Source: Micrococcaceae bacterium Sec5.7 (GTDB taxonomy: Bacteria > Actinomycetota > Actinomycetes > Actinomycetales > Micrococcaceae). From it: DNA of 64,000 nt. The stretch lies in the NCBI GenBank assembly GCA_039636785.1, contig CP144169.1:992001-1056000 (forward strand), in the 5' to 3' direction. Positions 53,173-60,982 of this stretch are shown here, piece by piece. Position numbers and translations under genes: made by a program. Under the pieces are notes generated by a model that searched no databases, was not told where the DNA came from, and saw only the letters and a list, made by a program, of their open reading frames with translations. How positions within the stretch are numbered: the stretch's first letter is position 1; every line of letters starts with the position of its first letter.

Positions 53173-53601
53173 ATGATGAGCGAGCCGAAACCGTTCGAAG
53201 TCCACGAGTCGGGGGCGCTGTTTCACGGGACAAAAGCGAACCTCGCGGTGGGCGATCTCTTGGGGCCCGGACGCCGTTCGAACTTCGGCGGGGGCCGGAC
53301 CGCGAACCACGTCTACGTGACTGCAACCGTGGATGCCGCAACGTGGGGCGCTGAACTAGCGGCAGGCGAGGGCCCTGGGCGGATCTACATCGTGGAACCG
53401 ATGGGCACCCTTGAAGACGATCCCAACGTGACGGATAAGAAGTTTCCCGGCAATCCGACCAGGTCCTATCGAACCCAGGAGCCTGTGAAAATCGTCGGCG
53501 AGCTGGTGGACTGGGTGGGGCATTCGCCCGATCAGTTGCAGGTCATGCGAGACGGCCTCGCCGACCTGGAGCGCCGGGGCCTTGCGGTCATCTACGACTA
53601 A
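53173..53601 (+). CDS. arr: Rifampin ADP-ribosyltransferase
   Basis: A 142-aa enzyme starting at ATG 53173 (GGGGG upstream). It has the Arr hallmarks: FHGTKANLAVGDLLGPG, NHVYVTATVDAATWGAELA, GRIYIVEPMG, DDPNVTDKKFPGNPTRSYRT and VGELVDWVGH, with the catalytic His-Tyr-Asp set of this family. It transfers ADP-ribose from NAD to the 23-OH of rifamycins, so it should confer rifampin resistance. Lies between IS110 and a DUF4287 gene in an accessory stretch. Confidence 0.93.
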   Translation: MMSEPKPFEVHESGALFHGTKANLAVGDLLGPGRRSNFGGGRTANHVYVTATVDAATWGAELAAGEGPGRIYIVEPMGTLEDDPNVTDKKFPGNPTRSYRTQEPVKIVGELVDWVGHSPDQLQVMRDGLADLERRGLAVIYD

Positions 53602-53750
53602 CCGAGCTCGGACACCGATGGGCCTGCAGGCACACGCAATGCAGCGGCGCACACATCTCCCCGGTCGCAGAATGAAAGACTGGCCAAAATTGGTGTCCGT
53701 TCAAGGATGAGCGAGTGATTGAGTGAGGAGCGAGCGTCAGCGTTGGGTGG

Positions 53751-54038
53751 CTACCGCTTGCTCGCCTTGCCGTCAAGCCAGAGCGTGTCGGACTCATCGC
53801 TGTGCGCCGTGCCGGTGCCCACATGCTTCGCATCGATCTTCGCGCCGTTCTTGATCACGTGCACGAGCGCCATCGCGTGACCACGACCGAGGTCATAGTC
53901 AGCTTTCAGCCAGCCGACGATCACCCCGGCTTTCGTCGCCGGATCTTCGAAACCCTTCTCATGGGCGAGGGCGATGAACTGGCGCGGCGTCAGCCCAGTC
54001 TTCTCTTCGATGTTGTCGAGGTAGGCCTGAAATGACAT
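53751..54038 (-). CDS. DUF4287 domain protein
   Basis: A 95-aa protein with the DUF4287 pattern SFQAYLDNIEEKTGLTPRQFIALAHEKGF, GVIVGWLKADYDLGRGHAMALVHVIKNG. GGGAGAAG upstream. Function unknown; often next to SRPBCC or DUF5655 proteins. Confidence 0.88.
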   Translation of the reverse strand: MSFQAYLDNIEEKTGLTPRQFIALAHEKGFEDPATKAGVIVGWLKADYDLGRGHAMALVHVIKNGAKIDAKHVGTGTAHSDESDTLWLDGKASKR

Positions 54039-54324
54039 GTCTTCTCCCTTGAATGTGCCCGCAAACGTGATTTAGAGAGAATACCCGGCGCGCGCCGGAA
54101 TTTGTCAAGGCGGATGAGGCCAGCACGGCTAGTTTCAGCCGTCGACGCAGGGTGGTTGGCCGACGAGGAGTAACGCGAAATCGGACTGGTGGCGGCCCGC
54201 CTGCTCATTAGCGAGATCCGAGTGCCGGTTGGTGAGCACGAGCATCAAGTCGTAACGTTTGAACCTTCCCTCGTCGTTCGAGCGAGCACGGCCCTGCGGG
54301 CGTGCGCTACGGTTGTCAGCGATC

Positions 54325-54729
54325 ATGATCCGACTAGCGACGGCCGCTGATGCTCCCGCCCTCGCCGAGCTGGCGGCTGCCACGCTGCCGCTCGTCCTGC
54401 CGCCCGACACCGCGGATGAGGCGGCGGCAGATTTCATCGATCGCCACCTATCCGAGTCCCGTTTCGTCGAGAATCTCGCGGATGACGAGCGGGTCGCGCT
54501 CGTCGATGCGGAGGGCGGACGGCTGCTCGGCTATACGATGCTGGTATTCGGCGAGCCATACCAGGCTGATACCGCCGCGGCCATCACTATCCGCTCGACT
54601 GTCGAATTGAGCGGCTGCTATGTGCTACCCAATCACCACGGCAGCGGTACAGCCCGACTGTTGATTGCCGCCTCACTCAACGAGGACAATGCCGGCCTCG
54701 GGGACCATCGGTACAGCCGTTGGCGCTAA
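54325..54729 (+). pseudogene. GNAT acetyltransferase, C-terminus lost
   Basis: ATG 54325 opens MIRLATAADAPALAELAAAT; IDRHLSESRFVENLADDER, RLLGYTMLV and the acetyl-CoA loop CYVLPNHHGSGTARLLIAAS are normal. After SLNEDNAG the native sequence ends and 13 unrelated residues lead to a stop at the edge of a hairpin. The final third with the NXXXXXFYXKXGF motif is missing, so the enzyme is probably dead. Confidence 0.7.
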
Positions 54730-54740
54730 CGGCTGTACCG
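54709..54740. terminator. Hairpin at end of truncated GNAT gene
   Basis: Perfect 13-bp stem CGGTACAGCCGTT / AACGGCTGTACCG with a 6-nt loop, containing the GNAT stop codon region. It insulates the PadR operon. Confidence 0.7.
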
Positions 54741-54775
54741 ATAGTACTCAACCCCCAACCTTGCATCGTCGCTAT

Positions 54776-54811
54776 TCAGTGTTACTATGTAGTGGTAGTC
54801 AATAACACTGA
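54776..54811. promoter_or_regulatory. PadR operator/promoter
   Basis: TCAGTGTTA and TAACACTGA inverted arms separated by 18 bp, ending 21 bp before the padR-like start, with GGAGG between. The gap includes TATGTAGTGGTAGT, a plausible -10 region. Fits autorepression by PadR. Confidence 0.7.
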
Positions 54812-54832
54812 GTAGCATGAAGGAGGTGTCCG

Positions 54833-55162
54833 ATGGGCAAGCAGATGACAGAGATGCTCAAGGGCACGCTGGAGGGCATTGTTCTGGCGATTCTGGCCGG
54901 AGAGCCCGCGTACGGATATGAAATCACGGCGCGGTTGCGGGAGCAGGGTTTCTCCGATATTGCCGAGGGCACCGTTTACGCACTCCTGGTCAGGATTGAA
55001 AAGAACGGCCTCGTCGATGTGGAGAAGGTCCCGTCTGAAAAGGGCCCGCCACGCAAGGTGTATTCACTCAATCTCCAGGGGCAGGAACATCTCGAAGAGT
55101 TCTGGAAGACATGGGGCTTCCTCTCCGAGCGACTGGAACAACTCCACGAAGGAAGGAAATAG
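54833..55162 (+). CDS. PadR family transcriptional regulator
   Basis: A 109-aa winged-helix repressor with AAGGAGG six bases upstream. LKGTLEGIVLAILAGEPAYGYEI, SDIAEGTVYALLVRIEKNGLVDVEKV recognition helix and wing (GPPRKVYSLNLQGQEHL). First gene of an exporter operon, probably repressing it until a drug or membrane signal binds. Confidence 0.93.
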   Translation: MGKQMTEMLKGTLEGIVLAILAGEPAYGYEITARLREQGFSDIAEGTVYALLVRIEKNGLVDVEKVPSEKGPPRKVYSLNLQGQEHLEEFWKTWGFLSERLEQLHEGRK

Positions 55163-55164
55163 AT

Positions 55165-55530
55165 ATGAACATGGGATGGGTCGAGCAGATCACAGGATCG
55201 CTCGAACAGAAGAAGAAATACCGGCAGTACAAGGCACGCACGAAAGCGCTGCCCGCGAACTATCGCACGGCGATCGAAGCGCTGGAACGGTACCTGATGT
55301 ACTTCGGGGCGATCACGAAGGGGGATGTCCTGGTGGCGATGCTGGAGGATCTTGCCGATCTCTTCGAGCAGAGCGCGGCGAGCGGGGCCCCTATCCGCGA
55401 AGTTGTCGGGGAGAACCCGGTGGAGTTCGCTGAGGAGTTCCTCCAGAACTACACCGAGGGCCAGTGGATCAACAAAGAGCGGGAGCGGCTGACCAACGCC
55501 ATCGACAGCGTCACGGGCGCGGAATCGTAA
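55165..55530 (+). CDS. DUF1048 domain protein
   Basis: A 121-aa helical protein from ATG 55165, two bases after padR. WVEQITGSLEQKKKYRQYKARTKALPANYRTAIEALERYLMYFG and the closing FLQNYTEGQWINKERERLTNAI are typical of DUF1048. These proteins repeatedly occur between PadR regulators and ABC-2 exporters; role unknown. Confidence 0.9.
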   Translation: MNMGWVEQITGSLEQKKKYRQYKARTKALPANYRTAIEALERYLMYFGAITKGDVLVAMLEDLADLFEQSAASGAPIREVVGENPVEFAEEFLQNYTEGQWINKERERLTNAIDSVTGAES

Positions 55531-55554
55531 CGAACAAGAGAGAAAGGTATCCAA

Positions 55555-56376
55555 ATGAGCGCCAATCAGGTCAAGGAACCTGCGATCCGCGTGCAGGGCC
55601 TGGAGAAGTCGTACAAGAAGCTGCATGTACTGCGCGGGGTGGACTTTGACGTCGCGCGGGGCAGCATTTTCGCTCTGCTCGGCTCGAACGGGGCCGGCAA
55701 GACCACCATTGTGAACATCCTGGCCACGCTCCTCAAAACCGACGCGGGCACGGCCAGCGTCAACGGCTTCGACGTCGCCACACAGGCGGCACAGGTGCGG
55801 GAGTCCATCAGCCTCACCGGACAGTTCGCGGCCGTCGATGAAATCCTCACCGGGAAGGAGAATCTGGTGTTGGTCGCCCGGTTGCGGCACCTGAAGAACT
55901 CCGGGACGATCGCCGATGAGCTGCTGACTCGTTTCTCGCTCACTGACGCGGCAGCGCGGAAAGTCTCGGAGTATTCCGGTGGCATGCGCCGTCGTCTGGA
56001 CATCGCGATGAGCCTCATCGGAAACCCGCAGGTCATTTTCCTGGACGAGCCGACGACGGGGCTTGACCCACAGGCGCGAATTGAGGTGTGGCAGGCCGTG
56101 AAGGAACTCGCCGCACATGGCACAACGGTGCTGCTCACCACGCAGTATCTGGACGAGGCCGAACAACTCGCTGACCGGATCGGAATTCTCCATCAGGGCA
56201 GGATCATCGTCAACGGCACACTGGCCGAGCTCAAGGCGCTGCTCCCGCCGGCCAAGGTCGAATACGTCGAGAAGCAGCCCACGCTCGAGGACGTCTTCTT
56301 CGCCATCGTCGGTGACGACGGCAGAGACGGCAAGGACGTCGACGCTGGAGAACTCCGCGTCGGCATGGACGAGTAA
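55555..56376 (+). CDS. ABC exporter ATP-binding protein (DrrA-like)
   Basis: A 273-aa ATPase: Walker A GSNGAGKTT, signature YSGGMRRRLDIAMSL, Walker B VIFLDEPTTGLD, H-loop LLTTQYLDEAEQLADRI, and the C-terminal PTLEDVFFAI motif of DrrA-type drug exporters. Third gene of the PadR operon. Confidence 0.94.
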   Translation: MSANQVKEPAIRVQGLEKSYKKLHVLRGVDFDVARGSIFALLGSNGAGKTTIVNILATLLKTDAGTASVNGFDVATQAAQVRESISLTGQFAAVDEILTGKENLVLVARLRHLKNSGTIADELLTRFSLTDAAARKVSEYSGGMRRRLDIAMSLIGNPQVIFLDEPTTGLDPQARIEVWQAVKELAAHGTTVLLTTQYLDEAEQLADRIGILHQGRIIVNGTLAELKALLPPAKVEYVEKQPTLEDVFFAIVGDDGRDGKDVDAGELRVGMDE

Positions 56377-56385
56377 GGAACTACG

Positions 56386-57147
56386 ATGAAAAATCATTTC
56401 TTCAGTGACACCGCCGTCCTGCTGGGACGGTCACTGCGCCACATCTCGCGCAGCATGGACACCATCATCACGACCGCGATCACGCCGATCGTCCTCATGC
56501 TGCTATTCGTCTACGTCTTCGGCGGTGCCATCAAGACTGGCACCGAGAACTACGTCAATTACCTGCTGCCGGGCATTCTGCTCATCACGATTGCCTCGGG
56601 CATCGCCTACACCGCCTACCGGCTCTTCCTGGATATGAGGAGCGGCATCTTTGAACGGTTCCAATCCATGCCGATCGCACGCCCGTCCGTGCTGTGGGCG
56701 CACGTGCTGACCTCACTGGTGGCCAACCTGGTCTCGCTCGTCGTCGTCGTGCTCGCCGCCCTGCTCATGGGTTTCCGCACAGCGGCCGGAGTGCTGGCGT
56801 GGCTGGCAGTCGCCGGCATCCTGATCCTGTTCACCTTGGCCTTGACCTGGCTGGCCGTGATCGCCGGGCTCTCCGCGAAGTCCGTGGACGGTGCCAGCGC
56901 GTTCTCCTACCCGCTGATCTTCCTGCCATTCATCAGCTCGGCCTTCGTATCCACCGACACCATGCCCGGCCCGGTACGTGCCTTCGCCGAAAACCAACCG
57001 GTCACCTCCATCGTCAACACGATCCGGGCCCTGTTCACACAACAGCCCGTCGGCACCAACATCTGGACCGCTCTCGCCTGGTGCCTCGGCATCCTTGTCG
57101 TCGCCTACGCCCTTGCCATGGTCACCTACCGTAAGAAGATCGCCTAG
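56386..57147 (+). CDS. ABC-2 exporter permease (DrrB-like)
   Basis: A 253-aa six-helix permease nine bases after the ATPase gene. LLGRSLRHISRSMDTIITTAITPIVLMLLFVYVFGGAI, NYLLPGILLITIASGIAYTA, ERFQSMPIARPSVLWAHVL and FISSAFVSTDTMPGPVRAFAENQPVT match ABC-2 drug exporters. Works with the preceding ATPase. Confidence 0.93.
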   Translation: MKNHFFSDTAVLLGRSLRHISRSMDTIITTAITPIVLMLLFVYVFGGAIKTGTENYVNYLLPGILLITIASGIAYTAYRLFLDMRSGIFERFQSMPIARPSVLWAHVLTSLVANLVSLVVVVLAALLMGFRTAAGVLAWLAVAGILILFTLALTWLAVIAGLSAKSVDGASAFSYPLIFLPFISSAFVSTDTMPGPVRAFAENQPVTSIVNTIRALFTQQPVGTNIWTALAWCLGILVVAYALAMVTYRKKIA

Positions 57148-57153
57148 AGCGTC

Positions 57154-57774
57154 TCAGGCGAGCTCGTCCGTGAAAACCGGCCTCGGGGATACGAACGGGT
57201 CCGTATCGACCTCCGCGCCGGGCACTTCGACTACATTGACGAGGACACTGACCTGACCATTGACCATCAGGTCGGTCACTGCGGGTGCGGGTTGGTCCCA
57301 GGGGTTGCCGCTCAGTCCGAGCTCCTGCCGGTACTGATTCATGAGGATGTAGTTGACGTGGTCGACCAGCACGCTGCGGATCGAATAACGCTCGGATGAG
57401 TCACGGTGCCAGGTAGTTCGCACGGCCCCCCACAGCTGCGGGTATCGCATTCGCTCCACCTGCTCGACCAGCCACGCGGGTCGCGGCCATGGCGGAACAT
57501 CCTCGATCGCCCTCCGCATCTGCTCTTCGAGGTCCGCGAGGTTTATCGGGTCTGAGCGGACAATCGGGTTTCGCCAGACTGTATAGGTGACGGTCGCTGT
57601 CATTTCACTGTATCCACGAGCGTCCTGACCGTATCCCAGACCGACGGTATCCGTGTCCTCCAGGCAGGGCTGGGAAACGAGTCCCATCACCGGGATGGGC
57701 ATGAGTTTCAGGCGCTCAGCCTGCTCCACACGAGGGTCGGGCGCGTCCTCGGGGAGAATTCCAGCCACTCTCAT
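57154..57774 (-). CDS. Conserved hypothetical protein
   Basis: A 206-aa soluble protein from ATG 57774 (MRVAGILPEDAPDPRVEQ); the frame is open to 57918 with no support. No signal peptide or known domain. WPRPAWLVEQVERMRYPQLWGAVRTTW and the VDHVNYILMNQYRQELGL segment look like conserved blocks. Converges on the exporter operon with a 6-bp gap. Confidence 0.6.
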   Translation of the reverse strand: MRVAGILPEDAPDPRVEQAERLKLMPIPVMGLVSQPCLEDTDTVGLGYGQDARGYSEMTATVTYTVWRNPIVRSDPINLADLEEQMRRAIEDVPPWPRPAWLVEQVERMRYPQLWGAVRTTWHRDSSERYSIRSVLVDHVNYILMNQYRQELGLSGNPWDQPAPAVTDLMVNGQVSVLVNVVEVPGAEVDTDPFVSPRPVFTDELA

Positions 57775-57946
57775 GCCTCGATTATGAACCAAACACGTGA
57801 TTGGGAGCCTATATCTGTAGAAGAGATTGCCCGCACGCCCACCGGTCCGGTGGGCGTTCCTGAAACGGGACGACCACGACGGTTGGTTCCCAGCATCAAT
57901 TGCCTGCGTGCGACACACTTAGCCGGGTGGCAGATAGGTATAGGGC

Positions 57947-58090
57947 ATGAGGCACCTTTCGCAAGCTCCTGATCGGGAGCACACCTTCAGATTGCTGTAT
58001 GAAGTGGTCTACCCAGACCTCATTAGGTTTGTTCAACGCCGCGCACACCCAGACCACGCCGAAGACGTAGTTGCCGACGCGTTCCTTGTC
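57947..58090 (+). pseudogene. ECF sigma factor, region 2 fragment
   Basis: ATG 57947 opens RHLSQAPDREHTFRLLYEVVYPDLIRFVQRRAHPDHAEDVVADAFLV, the start of an ECF sigma. Homology stops exactly at 58090, where the sequence becomes the antisense of another gene. About 48 codons remain. Confidence 0.72.
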
Positions 58091-58298
58091 GGACGAACTG
58101 TTCGTCATAGAAAAGAAAATGGCCGCAGTCGTCGCGGTCTTCCCTCGCTTCGTCGGGCAATGCCACGATCCGCGTGATTTCATCCTTCTCGCAGTCAACC
58201 TCGACCATGACCGGGATCGTGTAGCGAACCCACCTCTTGGTCGATGGTTTCTCTGCCTCGTCGCTCTCGGCCACAGTGTTGCCATCCCAGCTTTCCAT
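58089..58298 (-). pseudogene. Hypothetical protein, 3'-truncated
   Basis: ATG 58298; a conserved-looking segment KRWVRYTIPVMVEVDCEKDEI, IVALPDEAREDRDDCGHFLFYDEQFVR ends where the sigma fragment begins. The remaining codons to 58023 are antisense of the sigma gene. A tail-to-tail junction formed by deletion or inversion. Confidence 0.55.
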
Positions 58299-58315
58299 GG
58301 CGATCAGAATTGCGC

Positions 58316-59080
58316 TCAGCTGGCGGCTGCGCTGACCGCGATGATGCCGCCTTGCGGGTCGCCGATCACCGCGTTACGAAATCCCGGTGTGTTCATCGGC
58401 GCCATCAAGATGATGCCGCCTAAGGCGATGGCGTGCTCGGCGATGGAGTCGGCGTCGCGGACGGCGAAATTGACGCTCCAATGCGGCGGGACCGCGACGC
58501 CGTCCGTTGCCGTCACGACGGCCACGACTCGGCCCGAGCGTCGCCACAGCGAGAAGGCAGCATCCGGCACCGACCCCAGTTCCCAGTCGAACATCGCGCC
58601 GTAGAACGCCTGCGCTCCCTCAACATCTGTGGTGTGCAGCGAGCTCATCGCCCAGGAGTTCGGCTCGTTGGCCAGCTCTGCGCCGCCGTCGCTCTCGCCG
58701 GCCTGCCACAGGCAGAACGGGACGCCGGTGGCGTCGGCGAGCACAGCAAGGCGGCCATCTGAGCCGGCACCGAACGGTCCTCCCAGGAGCGTTCCTCCCG
58801 CTTGCTCGGCACGAGCCAGGGTCTGCGCGACGTCGTCGACACGCACGTGAGTGTTCCACACCGGCGGTGATAGCGGCGGCGCCTGGCCGATCCCGGCCAC
58901 CAGTCGCCCGCGGAGGCGCGCAGCGAAGTAGTCGCCCTCGAGCCCGGTTGGCATCGGTGTGGGATCGTCGAAACTCCAGCCGAAAAGCGGGCCGTAGAAG
59001 TCCATGGCGGCCCGCGGATCTGGCTGGAAAGTGTCGACCCAGCACGGCGCGCCGACTGAGTAGCTGTCTCGCGTTGTCAT
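58316..59080 (-). CDS. VOC family protein, two glyoxalase-fold domains
   Basis: A 254-aa protein with two repeats: GAPCWVDTFQPDPRAAMDFYGPLFGWSFDD and NSWAMSSLHTTDVEGAQAFYGAMFDWELG, each closed by a GGTLLGGPF or GGIILMAPMNTPGF strand. Matches the Streptomyces-type hydroxylase/VOC proteins. Metal-dependent lyase, dioxygenase or antibiotic-binding roles occur in the family; which applies is unknown. Confidence 0.88.
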   Translation of the reverse strand: MTTRDSYSVGAPCWVDTFQPDPRAAMDFYGPLFGWSFDDPTPMPTGLEGDYFAARLRGRLVAGIGQAPPLSPPVWNTHVRVDDVAQTLARAEQAGGTLLGGPFGAGSDGRLAVLADATGVPFCLWQAGESDGGAELANEPNSWAMSSLHTTDVEGAQAFYGAMFDWELGSVPDAAFSLWRRSGRVVAVVTATDGVAVPPHWSVNFAVRDADSIAEHAIALGGIILMAPMNTPGFRNAVIGDPQGGIIAVSAAAS

Positions 59081-59271
59081 TGAGATGCCCTTCTGTTTGA
59101 TGATCGCGGTGCCGCAGGCGGCTGAGCATCTGCCACACCTCTGTGCCTCGGAAGTATGTGATTTAGCTCTTTGGGTACACCCACTTGATCGTGAAGGGGG
59201 CCCGTCTTCGTAAATAAGGATATGGGGGCCGCCATTTCGTGTCCGGCGTGGGACGTGGAGGCTGAGGGACT

Positions 59272-59320
59272 AGTGCAGGCGACTTTGGACATTCTGTGCA
59301 GTCGACTTCGGAAAATGACA
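59272..59320. repeat. GTGCAG repeat array upstream of recombinase, site 3
   Basis: GTGCAGGCGACTTTGGACAT at 59272 and, 23 bp later, GTGCAGTCGACTTCGG at 59295, then AAAATGAC. It lies 100 bp before the recombinase start and shares unit and period with arrays at 36485 and 48376. Confidence 0.58.
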
Positions 59321-59420
59321 CGAAAGAAAAACGACACGCCTTCGATTGCCGTTCCAAAATTATTGCCAAATCGATGTCCCTTTAAAAACGTACAAAGTAA
59401 CTTTCGGTACAGTTCAGTGC

Positions 59421-60029
59421 ATGGACATAGGGTACGCGCGCGTCTCGACAGCAAAACAGGACCTCGACCGGCAGATCGACGCGCTGCGCAGCGAGGGAAT
59501 CCCCGACAAGCGGATCTATGTGGACAAGAAATCAGGGTCCACAACAAACCGCCCGGGACTCCATGAAGCCCTGGACCAGGCCCGCGACGGCGACGTGATC
59601 GTGGTCCACACCCTGGACCGGCTAGGACGCACCGTCCGGGACACCCTGAACCTCATCCATGACCTGGCCGGCCGCGGTGTGGGAGTGCGGAACCTCGCAG
59701 ATCCGATCCGGGTTGACTCGGCAAACCCGGAGGATCCGATGTCGCAGCTGGCGGTGGTCATGCTGGCCCTCTTCGGCCAAATGGAACGAACCTATGCGAT
59801 CGAGAGAGCCGCGCACGCTCGGGCCGTGGCCACCAGCAAAGGCAAGCGAATCGGACGGCCCAGCGTGGTGGACCCGGCCAAGCTCGCCTATGCGGAACAC
59901 CTCCGCGACCAAGGACTGTCCATTTCAGAGCTGGTGAAAGCCACCGGCATCACCCGTTCCAGCCTGTACCGGCACCTTCCTCCACGGCCTCCAGAGACGC
60001 TGACCGCAGAGAATCCGGCGAACGCCTAA
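59421..60029 (+). CDS. Small serine recombinase (resolvase/invertase)
   Basis: A 202-aa recombinase from ATG 59421 (MDIGYARVSTAKQDLDRQID). VHTLDRLGRTVRDTLNLIHDL arginine motif, LAVVMLALFGQMERTYAIERAAH E-helix, helix-turn-helix LSISELVKATGITRSSLYRHL. Different from those at 26067 and 48525. Upstream GTGCAG array may be its site. Confidence 0.9.
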   Translation: MDIGYARVSTAKQDLDRQIDALRSEGIPDKRIYVDKKSGSTTNRPGLHEALDQARDGDVIVVHTLDRLGRTVRDTLNLIHDLAGRGVGVRNLADPIRVDSANPEDPMSQLAVVMLALFGQMERTYAIERAAHARAVATSKGKRIGRPSVVDPAKLAYAEHLRDQGLSISELVKATGITRSSLYRHLPPRPPETLTAENPANA

Positions 60030-60082
60030 AACGAGCCGGGGATCCGCCACTATCTCTCAGCGGCGGACTGTCTGACCCAGGT

Positions 60083-60688
60083 TCACTTACCAGCTTCTGA
60101 GCCGACGTTGCCACAGGCTCTAGGCTTGTTGGGCCGCCAGACCGTGTGAACGCTGATATCGAGCAGCTTGCGCTCCCCGAGGTCGGTGAAGACCCATACA
60201 TATCCGCGGTCCGGGAAAGTCGTATCCACAGAGCCCCGCCACAATTCGCCAGTTTCGTGATCTTTCACGGCTACGCGTTGGCCGCGGGCCAGTGACAGGA
60301 AGTCTTCAATTTCGCATCTTGTTAGCGAATTCTTGGACCCGTTTCTCCTCCATGCTACGTCGACAGCAGCTCTCCGCAACGAACAAGCAGCAAGATCGGA
60401 GGGGGCGCATGCGCTCTGCGATACGCCGCCGGTCGATTCACTGGAGCCACCGCTTCTACCATGGCTCATCGCAGGTCCACCCCACTTTTCCCCTGTCGTG
60501 CCGCAAGGAACTTCACTGTCCAGGCAGACTTCAAAGCGGGCGGGGGCTAACCGCGTTACCGAGATGCCGACCTGTTCAGTCATGGCCATGGGCCTCAACA
60601 GATCAACCGCTTCGTTCAGGGCGGCATCTAATTCTGCTCGGGTCTGAACAGTTATCACGAGACAATCCGACGCTACTTGCATGGTCAT
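60083..60688 (-). CDS. Hypothetical protein with two modules
   Basis: A 201-aa frame. N-terminal about 70 residues (ITVQTRAELDAALNEAVDLLRP, GISVTRLAPARFEVCLDSEVPCG) resemble the truncated orphan at 39788-39979. The C-terminal part (EDFLSLARGQRVAVKDHETGELWRGSVDTTFPDRGYVWVFTDLGERKLLDI) resembles a small beta-barrel. The middle, rich in Ser and Arg, may be a linker. Role unknown. Confidence 0.5.
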   Translation of the reverse strand: MTMQVASDCLVITVQTRAELDAALNEAVDLLRPMAMTEQVGISVTRLAPARFEVCLDSEVPCGTTGEKWGGPAMSHGRSGGSSESTGGVSQSACAPSDLAACSLRRAAVDVAWRRNGSKNSLTRCEIEDFLSLARGQRVAVKDHETGELWRGSVDTTFPDRGYVWVFTDLGERKLLDISVHTVWRPNKPRACGNVGSEAGK

Positions 60689-60856
60689 GAATCCTTCATC
60701 ACATGAGGTTGATCCGTGCCTGGATCAGGCAGCCATTTCCTTTGAACAGGGTCAGGACTGCATTGTCTTGGTGCTGTGGTTGTTGAAGAGAGTTAGTCAG
60801 CGCAGGAGGCCTACATGGCCCCGATCTGCGCCGTGGGTTGTCGGGGGCCGCTCGGG

Positions 60857-60909
60857 TGTGACTGTTAACTTCGTTTGGCGGTTTTTCCACGGTTGGCTTT
60901 GGCGGTTTT
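60857..60909. repeat. Dispersed intergenic repeat, TGGCGGTTTT type
   Basis: TGTGACTGTTAACTTCG followed by two TGGCGGTTTT boxes, aligned with 34568-34620 and 33701-33750. The surrounding 60690-60982 holds no gene. Confidence 0.6.
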
Positions 60910-60982
60910 CAGTCTCAAAGCCGCGACTTGCCCAGCGTCGTGATAGACACCAGCGAACAGGGCATCTGACGGCAGCCCGGTG

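Noticed and set aside
54976..56397. 473-aa minus-strand frame over the PadR-ABC operon
   Set aside because: Covers four well-recognised genes on the other strand; no family features.
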